Positions 46,448 through 55,203 are shown, counted from the first letter of the stretch. The stretch: DNA of 64,000 nt from Ramlibacter rhizophilus (GCF_004681965.1 NZ_SMLL01000002.1:186001-250000), one strand, 5' to 3'. The notes: generated by a model not told the origin, from the letters alone. A program made the numbers and translations.

Positions 46448-46948
46448 TCACGCTCGCGCCTCCTCCATTCGCACCAGCTGCTCGCGTAGCAGAGCGGTCA
46501 GCTGCTCAACATCGGACATGTTTCGGACAGCGCCAGAGAAGGTCACGCTTTCGCGCCCGATTCGTCCGCTGACGTTCTCGTTGGCGAAAGCTGCGGGATC
46601 ATAGCCACTGAGTCCGCATAACAACGAGGTCAAGATCTCCCGATGCCTAGCTAAATCGCTGCCAAGGCCCCTTCTCTCCGAGCGGATTTCCTCCCCAACC
46701 CAAGAGTCAGCAGCAGCGAAGCTCCCCTCCGAAGTCGGCTCAAAACGCACGGCATAGCAAAACCACCCCTCCGAGTTCGGCCGCCAAATCTCCAACCATG
46801 GAGGGCGGAAACACGACGACCATTTTTCACTTTGCTCTGCGGACTCGTAGCCCTGAGTCAGGCGATAGAACGCCTCTGCCGGCATCAGAAAGCGGACTCC
46901 TAAAGGCAGCGGATTTCTTGGTAGTCTGTCCATCACGGGGTCAATCAT
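46448..46948 (-). CDS. hypothetical protein
   Basis: This 166-residue protein is read from ATG 46946-46948 (MIDPVMDRLPRNPLPLGVRF). The composition is normal and unlike the opposite strand; WSSCFRPPWLEIWRPNSEGW and DVEQLTALLREQLVRMEEAR are notable segments, the latter a C-terminal amphipathic helix. The frame extends upstream to 47197, but that part is basic and low-complexity. No family is recognised. It is convergent with the restriction-like operon, 124 bases away, and could mark the boundary of that module. Confidence 0.6.
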   Translation of the reverse strand: MIDPVMDRLPRNPLPLGVRFLMPAEAFYRLTQGYESAEQSEKWSSCFRPPWLEIWRPNSEGWFCYAVRFEPTSEGSFAAADSWVGEEIRSERRGLGSDLARHREILTSLLCGLSGYDPAAFANENVSGRIGRESVTFSGAVRNMSDVEQLTALLREQLVRMEEARA

Positions 46949-47102
46949 CGCATGGCACGGCGATCGACGGCTACTCGTCACAATCGAAGTTTGCTGCGAT
47001 CCTTGGGCTCGTTCTGCAGCGCCCAGCCCTGTCCTCCCGACGGGTTTGCAGTCGCCTTGTGCGCGTCGACTGCCTTCTCGCATGCGGAGCACTGAGGTTC
47101 GA

Positions 47103-47130
47103 CTGGACCTGCAATCCGCCGCTTCAGCGA
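47103..47130 (+). repeat. 28-base sequence repeated near 56.17 kb (copy 1)
   Basis: CTGGACCTGCAATCCGCCGC followed by TTCAGCGA. The second copy (56166-56192) differs by one substitution and one deleted base. Surroundings are unrelated and non-coding in both places. Confidence 0.5.
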
Positions 47131-47413
47131 CACGGGTCGCTCCTACACCGCTGCCTCCGATCGACCAGCGGACGGGCCGACCGGTGATGACGTTCACATT
47201 CGCGACTGGTGGTCGCGATCCTGCAAGAGGCGAGAATCATTGGGTGTGGACGATGCGACCGCACATTGCTGAAGGCCTGCGTTTGGCGCAAATACTGTAG
47301 TGTGAGCGGGGGCCAATAGAAGCGCACATTGATTGAAGCTACATGACGCACTATCGATCGGCGACGGTCTTCGAAAGCTTTAGAATGACGCCTGTTTGAC
47401 ACCCATTGACTGC

Positions 47414-47785
47414 ATGCCTAATCGGAACGACTTCAAGGAACAAATCTTCGCGTGCACCTGCAGCCGCTGCCGCGCGATCGTCGAATTGGTCAAGCGTGGG
47501 GCCGTGCTTCAGTTTTCCCGTAAACGTGCAGGGCGACTGTGTGAAATTGCCGTAGTGGCGGCCACAGGAGCCTCCGGGCTGCCGGAAAGCGACGTCGTCG
47601 CTGCCAGACGCGAATATGCCAAACATCTGCGCATTGAGCTCGCAGGGCCTACCCAGGACGGTGACACCCCTGGGCACATCGAATGGGCTGTCAAGAGTAA
47701 CAACCACGTCCCCAACGCACCTCAGCCTATCAACTTGGGATCGGCCACCCCGCGCAAGCGAGACGGCCGCTTCTTCATTAGCTGA
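47414..47785 (+). CDS. possible small protein with an N-terminal CxCxxC motif
   Basis: This frame of about 123 codons, read from ATG 47414 (MPNRNDFKEQIFACTCSRCR), holds cysteines that could bind zinc. There is no ribosome site, and the opposite strand is also open over the same stretch, so either or neither may be real. I list it because the cysteine cluster and the REYAKHLRIELAG helix look protein-like. Function unknown. Confidence 0.3.
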   Translation: MPNRNDFKEQIFACTCSRCRAIVELVKRGAVLQFSRKRAGRLCEIAVVAATGASGLPESDVVAARREYAKHLRIELAGPTQDGDTPGHIEWAVKSNNHVPNAPQPINLGSATPRKRDGRFFIS

Positions 47786-48096
47786 AGGGGATCCGTGCCG
47801 CAACTACATCGCTCCTGGCGAGTACTTCATCCCAGTGGCGGCGGAGGGTCAGGCTCGCACCATTGATTGAGGCAAGATAGCCGGCCGTTGGCTGGGCCTT
47901 TCTTCCAAAGCCCTACATATACAAGTGGAAGCCTTTGTGACGTGTGACAGTCAGCCACCGGCACGAGGTCAGCAATCCCAGAAATGTACAAAGCGTACGC
48001 ACCCGGTGCACTGGGCCTGACGAGGGCCGGCTAAGAACCTCTTGTCGACTCCCTAGCTTGGACCGGCGGTCCAGAGTGTCCTTAACGTAAGTCGAC
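47786..48096. other. intergenic region with possible terminator
   Basis: About 310 bases. Near 47887-47910 a GCCGGCC/GGCTGGGCC imperfect hairpin followed by TTTCTT may be a terminator for plus-strand transcripts. Nothing else is recognised. Confidence 0.35.
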
Positions 48097-48558
48097 TCAG
48101 CTTACATTTGGTGGTGCGGAGACGCCCGACGCGTCCAAGCGTTCGCGCGAAAGACGTACCGCCGCTTCAGAGAAGTTCTCAGGATGCCTGAGCACAACCG
48201 CCTCGAAAGCGAGATCCAACAGGTGCATCCTGGCAAGCGCATTGAAGCCGGAAGAGTCAGCCCGGTTCGTCACGATCCTCTCGACCGCGGCCACAATCCC
48301 GTGCCGCTTGATCATCTGCCACGTTCGTGAGGCAGGTTGGCGCCGGCCGCGTTCCGCTGAAAGCACTTCTTCGTACGCGTAGACAGCTTCAAGGCATTCT
48401 CGTTCCAAATCGCTTGCAGCACCAAGAGCCTCTGCTCTCAGTTGAACAGCTCGCCTCCTCGCGGCAAGAGCAAGTGCACTCTCTCCCCTCGCGAGCGCAT
48501 TCACTTCGAAGTTGGAGCAGTCCTCAACTGTCTTTAGTCGAGCAATATGTGGATCCAC
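48097..48558 (-). CDS. conserved hypothetical protein
   Basis: This protein has about 153 residues, probably starting with GTG 48556-48558 (DPHIARLKTVEDCSNFEVNA, AGGGGGG upstream); an ATG ten codons earlier is possible. Landmarks are ALAARRRAVQLRAEALGAAS, EAVYAYEEVLS, SRTWQMIKRHGIVAAVERIV and LAFEAVVLRHPENFS. I know this helical pattern from conserved hypothetical proteins encoded next to defence genes, sometimes as the C-terminal part of a longer protein. No activity is known. It overlaps the small upstream frame by about 34 bases. Confidence 0.6.
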   Translation of the reverse strand: MDPHIARLKTVEDCSNFEVNALARGESALALAARRRAVQLRAEALGAASDLERECLEAVYAYEEVLSAERGRRQPASRTWQMIKRHGIVAAVERIVTNRADSSGFNALARMHLLDLAFEAVVLRHPENFSEAAVRLSRERLDASGVSAPPNVS

Positions 48559-48757
48559 GCGCGGCCCCCCCTGTGCATCTGCTCCCAATTATCTTCGACC
48601 AGCGCGAAACTGGGAACGCCGACCCCGCAGAGTGCCACTCCTGGTAGAACTCATCCTCTGCCGCCCACCGGACCCAGCTGAGAAACTCGAGGCTCCGCTC
48701 GCCGTCGCAAGGCAGCATCGCCGGACGGATAGTCCGACGGCCGCTCGCAGGACTCAC
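48524..48757 (-). CDS. small hypothetical protein upstream of the preceding gene
   Basis: This 77-codon frame begins with GTG at 48757, and LEFLSWVRWAAEDEFYQEWH is a protein-like, Trp-rich segment. Its end overlaps the start of the 48097-48558 gene by about 34 bases, consistent with translational coupling or with one original gene split by a frameshift. The ribosome site is poor. Confidence 0.4.
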   Translation of the reverse strand: MSPASGRRTIRPAMLPCDGERSLEFLSWVRWAAEDEFYQEWHSAGSAFPVSRWSKIIGSRCTGGAARGSTYCSTKDS

Positions 48758-48857
48758 TGTGCTTCATCCAAATGGATCAGGAAACCCAGCAGTCTCGCTT
48801 TGGCTGGGGAGTAGACGGGGACCTGGCCTCGTCGCCAATTGCCAAGAGCCCGCTGGC

Positions 48858-49229
48858 TCAGAGAAGCTCTGACTCTTCAAGTTCAACGCTCTTGATCACC
48901 CAAGCGGCCGCCCATGAATGTCCAGCCTTTTTCATGGCTTCTCTGACGCGCTGCAGACTGGTGTAGCGAACGTTGCGTACATTGATTCGTACCGGATAAG
49001 CGTCCGGTCGGCCAGGCCACGGCTTCGCCCTATCTGGCGCGAACTGCCCACTCGCCGCGTCCGCGACGAGTGCCTTCAGAGTCTTGGCCTTCGAGGTCGG
49101 CACGACTACCACGATCTCGAAGTCATCGTCCTTGGCACGTTTGTAAACCTCGGTGCATCCGTTCCTCTCAACAGCTTCAATATCCGGCAAGTTGTCGTAC
49201 CTGTGGATGATCGCTTTCTTCCTAGCCAT
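48858..49229 (-). CDS. hypothetical protein
   Basis: This 123-residue protein starts with ATG behind AGGGGGGGG (49227-49229). It begins MARKKAIIHRYDNLPDIEAV, contains a beta-like DFEIVVVVPTSKAKTLKALV segment, and ends in VIKSVELEESELL. The composition speaks for a real gene. I do not recognise it. It diverges from the NYN gene with 95 bases between starts. Confidence 0.6.
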   Translation of the reverse strand: MARKKAIIHRYDNLPDIEAVERNGCTEVYKRAKDDDFEIVVVVPTSKAKTLKALVADAASGQFAPDRAKPWPGRPDAYPVRINVRNVRYTSLQRVREAMKKAGHSWAAAWVIKSVELEESELL

Positions 49230-49324
49230 GTCGCCCCCCCCTGTAGTCCTCTATTGTCCTTAAGCCTACGGCCAGGTCAAGCCAGTTGAGGGGCGCTACC
49301 ATTGTGGACACTAGGAGGGGACAG

Positions 49325-50137
49325 ATGGAAAACACTCAGACGCAGACGGATCCGCGCGTTGCTGTACTAGTGGACTGTGACAACACCACCCCAGAGGTGC
49401 TGGAACACGCGCTTCGTGTGGTCGCGCAGTTCGGTCGGGTGGTTTTGCGTCGTGGCTACGGCAACCACACGACACTGGCAAACAATTGGCAGGACGCATT
49501 GGTCCGGTTAGCCTTCACGCCTTGCCTCCAGTATCAGTACGCGGCCGGCAAGAACACGTCCGACATTGCCTTAGCGCTGGACGCCATGGAGGCGCTGTTT
49601 GACCAGCGTGCCGACACGTTTTGCCTGGTCACCAGCGACTCCGACTTCGCCTATTTGTGCCGCAAGCTTCGCGAGCGCGGCGCCACTGTACACATCGTGG
49701 GTGAGACAAAGACGCCAGATGCGCTTCGAAATGCCAGCGATCAGTTTTTTGAGTGGGTGAAGCCGGCGAGCACACCTGAAACCGCCGGCAGTGCCACGAT
49801 CCCGATAACGAAGCCGGCTGATGCGCGGTCGGTAGCGCCCAAGCTGGAACCGACCAAGCCCGCGACGAAACGTCGGCCCCTGATGGTGGTGGAGGCCGTC
49901 AAGCTCATGGCGGTGGATACTCCCGAAGGCAAGGTTCACCTCGGCCCCTTGGGGCAGTATCTGAAGCGCGCCGACCCTGCATTCTCTCCCCAGACTTACG
50001 GCCACTCCGGTCTGCTGGATATGCTGCGCACGTACGACCTACTGGCGGTGCAGCAGGAAGAAGGTCACTATTGGACAGTGCGCCTGACACAGTCTCACGA
50101 GGCGGGAGCGACGGTTAGTACTGCGGCCGCCGACTAA
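49325..50137 (+). CDS. NYN/PIN-like nuclease with C-terminal OST-HTH (LOTUS) domain
   Basis: This is a 270-residue protein. Residues 1-150 form a NYN domain of the LabA/DUF88 type: RVAVLVDCDNTTPEVLEHAL, KNTSDIALALDAM, and FCLVTSDSDFAYLCRKLRER. The acidic residues DCDN, D in SDIAL and SDSD would hold the metal for RNA cleavage. After a polar linker, residues about 195-260 (VEAVKLMAVDTPEGKVHLGP then LGQYLKRADPAFSPQTYGHS) match an OST-HTH RNA-binding domain. The ATG at 49325 has AGGAGGGG 6 bases upstream. It probably acts on RNA; such proteins occur in defence islands. Confidence 0.88.
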   Translation: MENTQTQTDPRVAVLVDCDNTTPEVLEHALRVVAQFGRVVLRRGYGNHTTLANNWQDALVRLAFTPCLQYQYAAGKNTSDIALALDAMEALFDQRADTFCLVTSDSDFAYLCRKLRERGATVHIVGETKTPDALRNASDQFFEWVKPASTPETAGSATIPITKPADARSVAPKLEPTKPATKRRPLMVVEAVKLMAVDTPEGKVHLGPLGQYLKRADPAFSPQTYGHSGLLDMLRTYDLLAVQQEEGHYWTVRLTQSHEAGATVSTAAAD

Positions 50138-50225
50138 CGTCAGGCAAGGCAGATGGATTCGCTCTGAGGAAATCGCGCCTTGGTGAGCGGCCGCTGATGG
50201 ACCAAACTTTTCTAGGAGCAGCTGA

Positions 50226-50468
50226 ATGAATCATCTAGAGAATAAAGGGCGCGAGTACCGGGTTGGCGAGCTCGAACTTATCTTGAGCCTACCGCCCACG
50301 AAAACGAACATCGCTCACTTAGCCACTTCGCTCGGCAGGAGTGAAAGTGCAATCTCGATCGTATACAAAATCGCGTACCAGCCGGATGCTCCGTTTGGGT
50401 CCAACGCTGACATTCAGCGGCAGAAGATCGAGGCCGCCAAGACACAGCTTGGCTTCATGAAGTTCTGA
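50226..50468 (+). CDS. small putative HTH protein
   Basis: This 80-residue protein has an AGGAGC site 5 bases before ATG 50226. A stretch KTNIAHLATSLGRSESAISI could form a helix-turn-helix. It lies 88 bases after the NYN gene on the same strand and may be part of its transcript. No named family. Confidence 0.5.
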   Translation: MNHLENKGREYRVGELELILSLPPTKTNIAHLATSLGRSESAISIVYKIAYQPDAPFGSNADIQRQKIEAAKTQLGFMKF

Positions 50469-50612
50469 ATGCCCGTCGCGAAAGTTTCTAGGGTGAAAAT
50501 CCGTGCGTCGTGGCTGTGACCTGTGCTCCGGCACGGGCTATAACGTGAACTGGTGGGAGGCGCTGCTTCTCGCAACCACATGGTTGATGCCCCTTGCACG
50601 AAAGGAGCCTTC

Positions 50613-50867
50613 ATGGCGACACGGAGCGAACTTCAGGACTGGGTAATCCAAGCGCTGAAGGCTGCAGGCGGTGCAGCGAGCATCGTCGAAGTGGCCAAAT
50701 ACATTTGGGAGCACCACGAGTCCGAGCTCAAATCATCAGGCGATCTTTTCTATACGTGGCAGTACGACATGCGATGGGCATGTACGAAGTTGCGGGAGCG
50801 AAAGATCGTTCAAGCGGCGGAAATGTCGGATCGCGGCGAGTGGCGCCTTCAGCCTAAGCTCGATTAG
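50613..50867 (+). CDS. small winged-helix-like protein
   Basis: This 84-residue protein starts at ATG 50613 (MATRSELQDWVIQALKAAGG) behind AAAGGAG. The sequence ASIVEVAKYIWEHHESEL, then YTWQYDMRWACTKLRERKIV and GEWRL fit a small winged helix like those fused to Mrr-type restriction enzymes. Here it is a separate protein. No catalytic part is adjacent. Confidence 0.6.
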   Translation: MATRSELQDWVIQALKAAGGAASIVEVAKYIWEHHESELKSSGDLFYTWQYDMRWACTKLRERKIVQAAEMSDRGEWRLQPKLD

Positions 50868-51518
50868 TTGCAAGGCAAGTCTCTGTGGCGCAGGCGGTCC
50901 CGGAGCAGAGCCGTGGCAACACTTCCAACTAGAGCGGCCACGAACAGGCTCCGCCCGCGCGGGCGACGTGGGAACCGCCCGCTCCGCGGCTGCGCCGTGT
51001 AAGGCCGGATGGGACACCCTAATCGCTTGGCCGCACTGCCTCCGCCCTAGCCTTTCCACCCGCATGGGACCTGGCGTGCAAGCCCGCCGTTAACATCACC
51101 TCAACTCGGAACTAGGTCTTGGGTCTTAGACGGAGAATGCAAAGGCCGATGGCAACTCGGCTCAGTGACCAGCGCTCCGCAGGCAGGGTGGATCAGCCAC
51201 GCGGCCTGATGCCTTGAGCTCCTGGTGTCAATGTAGAAGAACACGGACGTCGGAGCTGGGCCGTTTCCGCACTTCGATAGATCCAGCGCAACGCCTAGGA
51301 GCAGACTACGTTCGGACTGACAATCCGCTATTCATTTCAGCGGCCTGCGGTTCGCTCCGCTGCTTCACACCGCGAGTACACATTAGTGCGACCGCCCCCT
51401 GCCCAGTCAGGATAGGTCGAAAGCAATCAATGATGGCGCGACGATCTGCCGGAGCCCGGGCCACGAGTCTGGCAGCGCGTTCCAACTGCGGTTAAGCTTA
51501 AGCAGCCTGGAGCTCTCC
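50868..51518. other. 650-base intergenic region, no gene recognised
   Basis: Only short frames without ribosome sites or motifs. It must contain the promoter of the following ParB/MBL operon. Confidence 0.45.
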
Positions 51519-51839
51519 TTGAACGATAAAGCTAACCCTGGACTTGTTGTTTTCGACATGCCCCAGTTCGACCGTTTTCAGGCCACGCAGGCGCCCAAGC
51601 TCTTGGAAGTGGTATCACCACCATACTTGGTAGCGACTCGCATGGGCTACGCTCCTATGCTGGACGTGGAGTTACCAGGAGGCGTGAGGTACACACTTTT
51701 GATTTCATCCGCCAGTTTGACGGCGGGCCTCGAAAAGTTGCGAGTGGCTAACCGAGGCCAGTTGAACAATATTCGGTTCTGGATCTCACGGGAATCGCCG
51801 GATCCGAAGTCGAAGTACATGATTTTGCCAGCCACCTGA
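51519..51839 (+). CDS. small hypothetical protein, first gene of the ParB/MBL operon
   Basis: This 106-residue protein starts with TTG at 51519 behind GGAG. It is rich in beta-type segments (MLDVELPGGVRYTLLISSAS, IRFWISRESPDPKSKYMILP). I do not recognise a family. The stop lies 14 bases before the ATG of the ParB gene, so the genes are probably cotranscribed. Confidence 0.55.
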   Translation: MNDKANPGLVVFDMPQFDRFQATQAPKLLEVVSPPYLVATRMGYAPMLDVELPGGVRYTLLISSASLTAGLEKLRVANRGQLNNIRFWISRESPDPKSKYMILPAT

Positions 51840-51853
51840 AATTGGAGATTCTT

Positions 51854-52675
51854 ATGGCCACGAAGGCACGTATCGAATCAGTGAAGGATATTCCGCTTTC
51901 CGCGCTGACTATCGGCAAATCACAGGTTCGCCTGAGGGAGGTCAGCAAGGATCTGGATGAACTGGCTGACAGCATCAGCAAGGTCGGACTGCTGGAGCCG
52001 ATCGTCGTCGCGCCCCTGGGGAACGACAGATACGAGATAGTCACTGGGCAACGCCGATTCCTGGCGCATCAAAAGCTGAAGAAAGACTCGATCATGTGCG
52101 CCGTGTTAAGTGGTGCCGTCGAAGAGATCGACGCAAAGATCATCTCAGTAACTGAAAATCTAGTTAGACTCGATCTCAACCGTGCTGATCTTATCGACGT
52201 ATGCACTAGTCTCTACAAGAGATACGGTTCGGTCGATCTGGTAGTTCAAGAGACAGGATTGCCTAAGGCGAAAGTACAGGAATACGTCAAGTACGACCGC
52301 TTGGTTCCTGAGTTGCGCCAGCTGGTGGATTCCGGCGACATGGATATCAAAGCTGCGCTTCGCGCACAAGACGCGGCAGCTGCATCTGGTCAGTTCGACC
52401 CTAACCAAGCAGTGAAGTTGGCGAGAGAAATGAGGCTCATGTCGGGCGCTCAGCAAAGGAAGGTCGTTGACACAATTAAAGATGAGCCTCGACGAGAAAT
52501 TGAGGATGTAATCGAGGCGGCGAAATCAGGCGACAAAATCGTACAGATCACGGTCACGTTGGGCATTCGGGTACATGAGGGCCTGAAGAAGTACGCTAAA
52601 GATGAAGACACATCTATGGACGATGCGGCAGCATCTCTCATCGAGGAGTCCCTAGGTCAGAAGGGTTTTTCTTAA
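51854..52675 (+). CDS. ParB/Srx-fold protein with HTH
   Basis: This is a 273-residue protein. Residues about 12-100 form a ParB N-terminal (Srx-like) domain: IPLSALTIGKSQVRLREVSK, LADSISKVGLLEPIVVAP and YEIVTGQRRFLAHQKL, where GQRR replaces the GERR/GHRR box of plasmid ParB. A HTH region follows (SVDLVVQETGLPKAKVQEYV), then a basic-acidic C-terminal helix region (DEDTSMDDAAASLIEESLG). ParB CTPase folds act as clamps or nucleases; no ParA partner lies nearby, which argues against a partition role. GGAG stands 7 bases before the ATG. Confidence 0.82.
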   Translation: MATKARIESVKDIPLSALTIGKSQVRLREVSKDLDELADSISKVGLLEPIVVAPLGNDRYEIVTGQRRFLAHQKLKKDSIMCAVLSGAVEEIDAKIISVTENLVRLDLNRADLIDVCTSLYKRYGSVDLVVQETGLPKAKVQEYVKYDRLVPELRQLVDSGDMDIKAALRAQDAAAASGQFDPNQAVKLAREMRLMSGAQQRKVVDTIKDEPRREIEDVIEAAKSGDKIVQITVTLGIRVHEGLKKYAKDEDTSMDDAAASLIEESLGQKGFS

Positions 52676-53380
52676 ATGCTCGATGGAGCAGAGTGGCGCA
52701 ACCTGCTGCTTTCCGTTGGCACACACCAAGGTAGTAGGCCGCTTTCTCCTATTGAAGTTGCCGAGTTCATTCAGCGTCTCGTAAGGGCCGGTGAGACTAA
52801 GGCGACCATTGCGTCGAAGCTTCATCTTAACGACGCATCTATGGTCGCGAAGTTTTTGACTCTGCTGAATCTGGCCGAAGATGTGCGTCCATTAGTCGAC
52901 TGGGGTTCGAAGCAAAAGCTTCTAAGCATGTCCTCTGCCCTGGAAATCGCGCGACTGCCGGAAAATGAGCAGATTGCACTGAGCGCTGCCGTTCTCAAGC
53001 ATCAATTGAACAAGAGCGAAACTCAGCAAGTCGTACAACTCAAGCTGCGGACTGGCCGTCAAGTTGGCGCGTGCGTTGATCAGACTCTTGCCATGCGTCC
53101 GACGATCACCGTTCGGGAGGTGCTCGTGGGCGCAATACAGGACGAATCCGTCCAACACGCGCTGCTTCAGCTCGTCCAAACGGACCGAGACGAGCTGCTC
53201 CGGCGGTCGCTGCTTGGCCTCGGCATATCAGGTGCGGCCGTTCGGCTCCAGCCGAAGAGATTCGTGATCTCTGGTTCTCAGCAAGTAGGGGATCAAGTTC
53301 GGAGTTTGCAGCCCGACTTCGAACAGGCCGTCTGTCAGGCTATCCAACAGAACCTGTGTAATGGTTATGCCCCTTCTTGA
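52676..53380 (+). CDS. ParB-HTH-like protein
   Basis: This 234-residue protein starts directly after the stop of the ParB gene (TAA-ATG). Residues about 22-70 (LSPIEVAEFIQRLVRAGETK then ATIASKLHLNDASMVAKFLT) match the KorB/ParB helix-turn-helix, but the Srx-like N-terminal domain is absent. It looks as if the two halves of a ParB protein are split and duplicated over adjacent genes. The C-terminal 120 residues are unrecognised. It overlaps the next gene by 20 bases. Confidence 0.7.
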   Translation: MLDGAEWRNLLLSVGTHQGSRPLSPIEVAEFIQRLVRAGETKATIASKLHLNDASMVAKFLTLLNLAEDVRPLVDWGSKQKLLSMSSALEIARLPENEQIALSAAVLKHQLNKSETQQVVQLKLRTGRQVGACVDQTLAMRPTITVREVLVGAIQDESVQHALLQLVQTDRDELLRRSLLGLGISGAAVRLQPKRFVISGSQQVGDQVRSLQPDFEQAVCQAIQQNLCNGYAPS

Positions 53381-54389
53381 TGCCGTAGATGTGGGCCCGC
53401 TCGGGGGCGTTCGCCTTGGGCCAGATGTGATCTGCGACGGCTTCCGGCGTGACTGTACGGTCCGAGTCCAGACACACGTACATGCAGACCACTTGCATGA
53501 TTTCGAGACCAGCAAGGGGTACCAGGAGATCATCACCAGCCCCGGCTCGTATGACCTCCTCGTGACCGCAAAGAACGCTGATCTGCCATATCGCCGGAAC
53601 TTCGCCGCGGTGCCATTCGGAAAGAGTATACGATTTGGCTCTTCAACGATCACCTTGCTCCCTACAAATCACATTCTGGGTGCGGCACAGGTGCAGGTTG
53701 TTGTTGATGATGGAAGGCGGCTCGGATATTCGGGAGACTTTCAATGGCCGATGGATTCAGTTATTAGCTGCGACTGTCTAGTTCTAGATAGCACTCATGG
53801 TTCTCCGCGGTATCAGAGACAATATCGGCAAGACCAGGTCGATTCGCAACTGCAAGAGCTTCTACTCCGGCAACTGCGATTTGGCCCAGTTGCTCTCCGA
53901 GGCCACACAGGCCTATTACAGCGGGCGATAACTCTGCTGTGCGGTCAAGCTAGTGTGCCCGTATTCGCAAGCGATCGGACAATAAAGGAATATCGAGTTT
54001 ACGAAGCTCACGGTTATCCGCCTCAAGAGCTGAGCGCTTTCCCGGCCACGACTCGATTTCCCGGGGTAGGCCTGGTGCTGCTGCGCATGCATGAACGCCC
54101 ACCAGCGTTCATTGATTCAAATTTCACGAGGATCACACTTAGTCAGTACATCAGTGACCCGAGGGAGCCGCTTCTTAGATTCAGTGACAAGGACTTCCGC
54201 GTTGCAATGTCAGACCACGCGGAGTTCGCGGGCATCCTCGAGTACGTCTCGGCAGTCGCTCCGAAGCTGGTCCTGACAGACAACAGTAGAGGGGGTCATG
54301 CAGTCGAGCTGGCTAGGGAAATATCAGTCCGTCTCGGCATTCCTGCCGTACCCTCGACGTTCTCACTCAACCGTGAGTGGGGGGGTTAA
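53361..54389 (+). CDS. metallo-beta-lactamase-fold hydrolase (exonuclease-like)
   Basis: This 342-residue protein of the MBL fold has the metal box THVHADHLHDF (HxHxDH) near residue 38, later TNHILGAAQV with a second histidine, the aspartate block YSGDFQ, and a C-terminal SDHAEFAGIL. This pattern is that of the nuclease branch of the family (beta-CASP/ligase-associated exonuclease type) rather than lactamases. It starts within the previous gene. Its end overlaps the end of the convergent GHKL/STAS gene by 23 bases. It is probably the effector or processing nuclease of this cluster (inference). Confidence 0.82.
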   Translation: MVMPLLDAVDVGPLGGVRLGPDVICDGFRRDCTVRVQTHVHADHLHDFETSKGYQEIITSPGSYDLLVTAKNADLPYRRNFAAVPFGKSIRFGSSTITLLPTNHILGAAQVQVVVDDGRRLGYSGDFQWPMDSVISCDCLVLDSTHGSPRYQRQYRQDQVDSQLQELLLRQLRFGPVALRGHTGLLQRAITLLCGQASVPVFASDRTIKEYRVYEAHGYPPQELSAFPATTRFPGVGLVLLRMHERPPAFIDSNFTRITLSQYISDPREPLLRFSDKDFRVAMSDHAEFAGILEYVSAVAPKLVLTDNSRGGHAVELAREISVRLGIPAVPSTFSLNREWGG

Positions 54390-55203
54390 CGCGACTCGTC
54401 ACGTGCCGGATGACCCGCTCGACTTCAGGAGAGGCATTTACAAAATCCAGCGAAATGCCCTGATGCTGGAGCGCGAAGACGCGGAAGACCTGATCTGCAA
54501 ATCCCTGGCCGATATGAGTGACACCAGCGAAGTCTAATACTGCGTGCTCAAACCTGTCGATCCGAGCAAGGAATCGTTTTGCCTGAGATCTTGACACTAG
54601 GTTATGACCGGCTTCTTTCGCCAGGCGCACAGGTACAACCGTTCTGTTAAACCGAAGGTCTCCATCATCGGACTCGTACGCACTAAATACATCAACGGTG
54701 CGCTTTGTCGTCGAGTTAGAGAGCTCCATTATGACTGCGGTCCCGTGCGTGTGCTTGGCGCGAACCAACCAGTCGTCTTCCAACCTGGCGTCATGGACAA
54801 AAACAAGCCCCCGGGACAGGATCGAAAACGTGTCCATCAGCCGTGACGAGAAGAAAATGCCCTCGCCCGAGTGGTTTGAAGGATCTGTAGTCAATTTGCC
54901 TTTTGACAGTTCGAAGAGTGACTCCCGAGGGTCTGAAAGTCCTAAGAGGCGTTGAATGCGGCGGAATATGCCTTCTCCATCATCGCCCACAATGATTCTC
55001 GTATGCCTCGGAAGCCGAAGTATGGAGCTCCATATCACGGTTCCTTCTGAGTGGTCCATACTGTTATTGAACATCTCGGTGAAGCAGTAGCTCCAGGTGT
55101 TCGTCACGTTTTCAGGAAGGTCCTGGAGGACAGGAAGGACGTCCCGCTCCCACACACTGTGCTCTTCTAGAGTCGGTTTGATCAGGTAGTAATGTTCAGT
55201 CAT
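54367..55203 (-). CDS. GHKL-ATPase domain fused to a STAS-like (DUF4325) domain
   Basis: This is a 278-residue protein. Residues about 35-170 form a histidine-kinase-like ATP-binding fold: N box FTEMFNNSMDHSEG, G1 VGDDGEGIF, G2-like SNHSGEGIFFSSRLMDTF. No phospho-acceptor histidine or transmembrane part is present. Residues about 185-270 (LAKEAGHNLVSRSQAKRFLA then RFEHAVLDFAGVTHIGQGFA) match the STAS-like DUF4325 domain. Combinations like this resemble anti-sigma kinase/antagonist pairs. It is convergent with and overlaps the MBL gene. Confidence 0.85.
   Translation of the reverse strand: MTEHYYLIKPTLEEHSVWERDVLPVLQDLPENVTNTWSYCFTEMFNNSMDHSEGTVIWSSILRLPRHTRIIVGDDGEGIFRRIQRLLGLSDPRESLFELSKGKLTTDPSNHSGEGIFFSSRLMDTFSILSRGLVFVHDARLEDDWLVRAKHTHGTAVIMELSNSTTKRTVDVFSAYESDDGDLRFNRTVVPVRLAKEAGHNLVSRSQAKRFLARIDRFEHAVLDFAGVTHIGQGFADQVFRVFALQHQGISLDFVNASPEVERVIRHVTSRVNPPTHG

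Noticed and set aside
51854-53380. ParB pair as a plasmid partition system
   Set aside because: No ParA ATPase and no centromere-like repeats are near, and the next genes are a nuclease and a GHKL switch.
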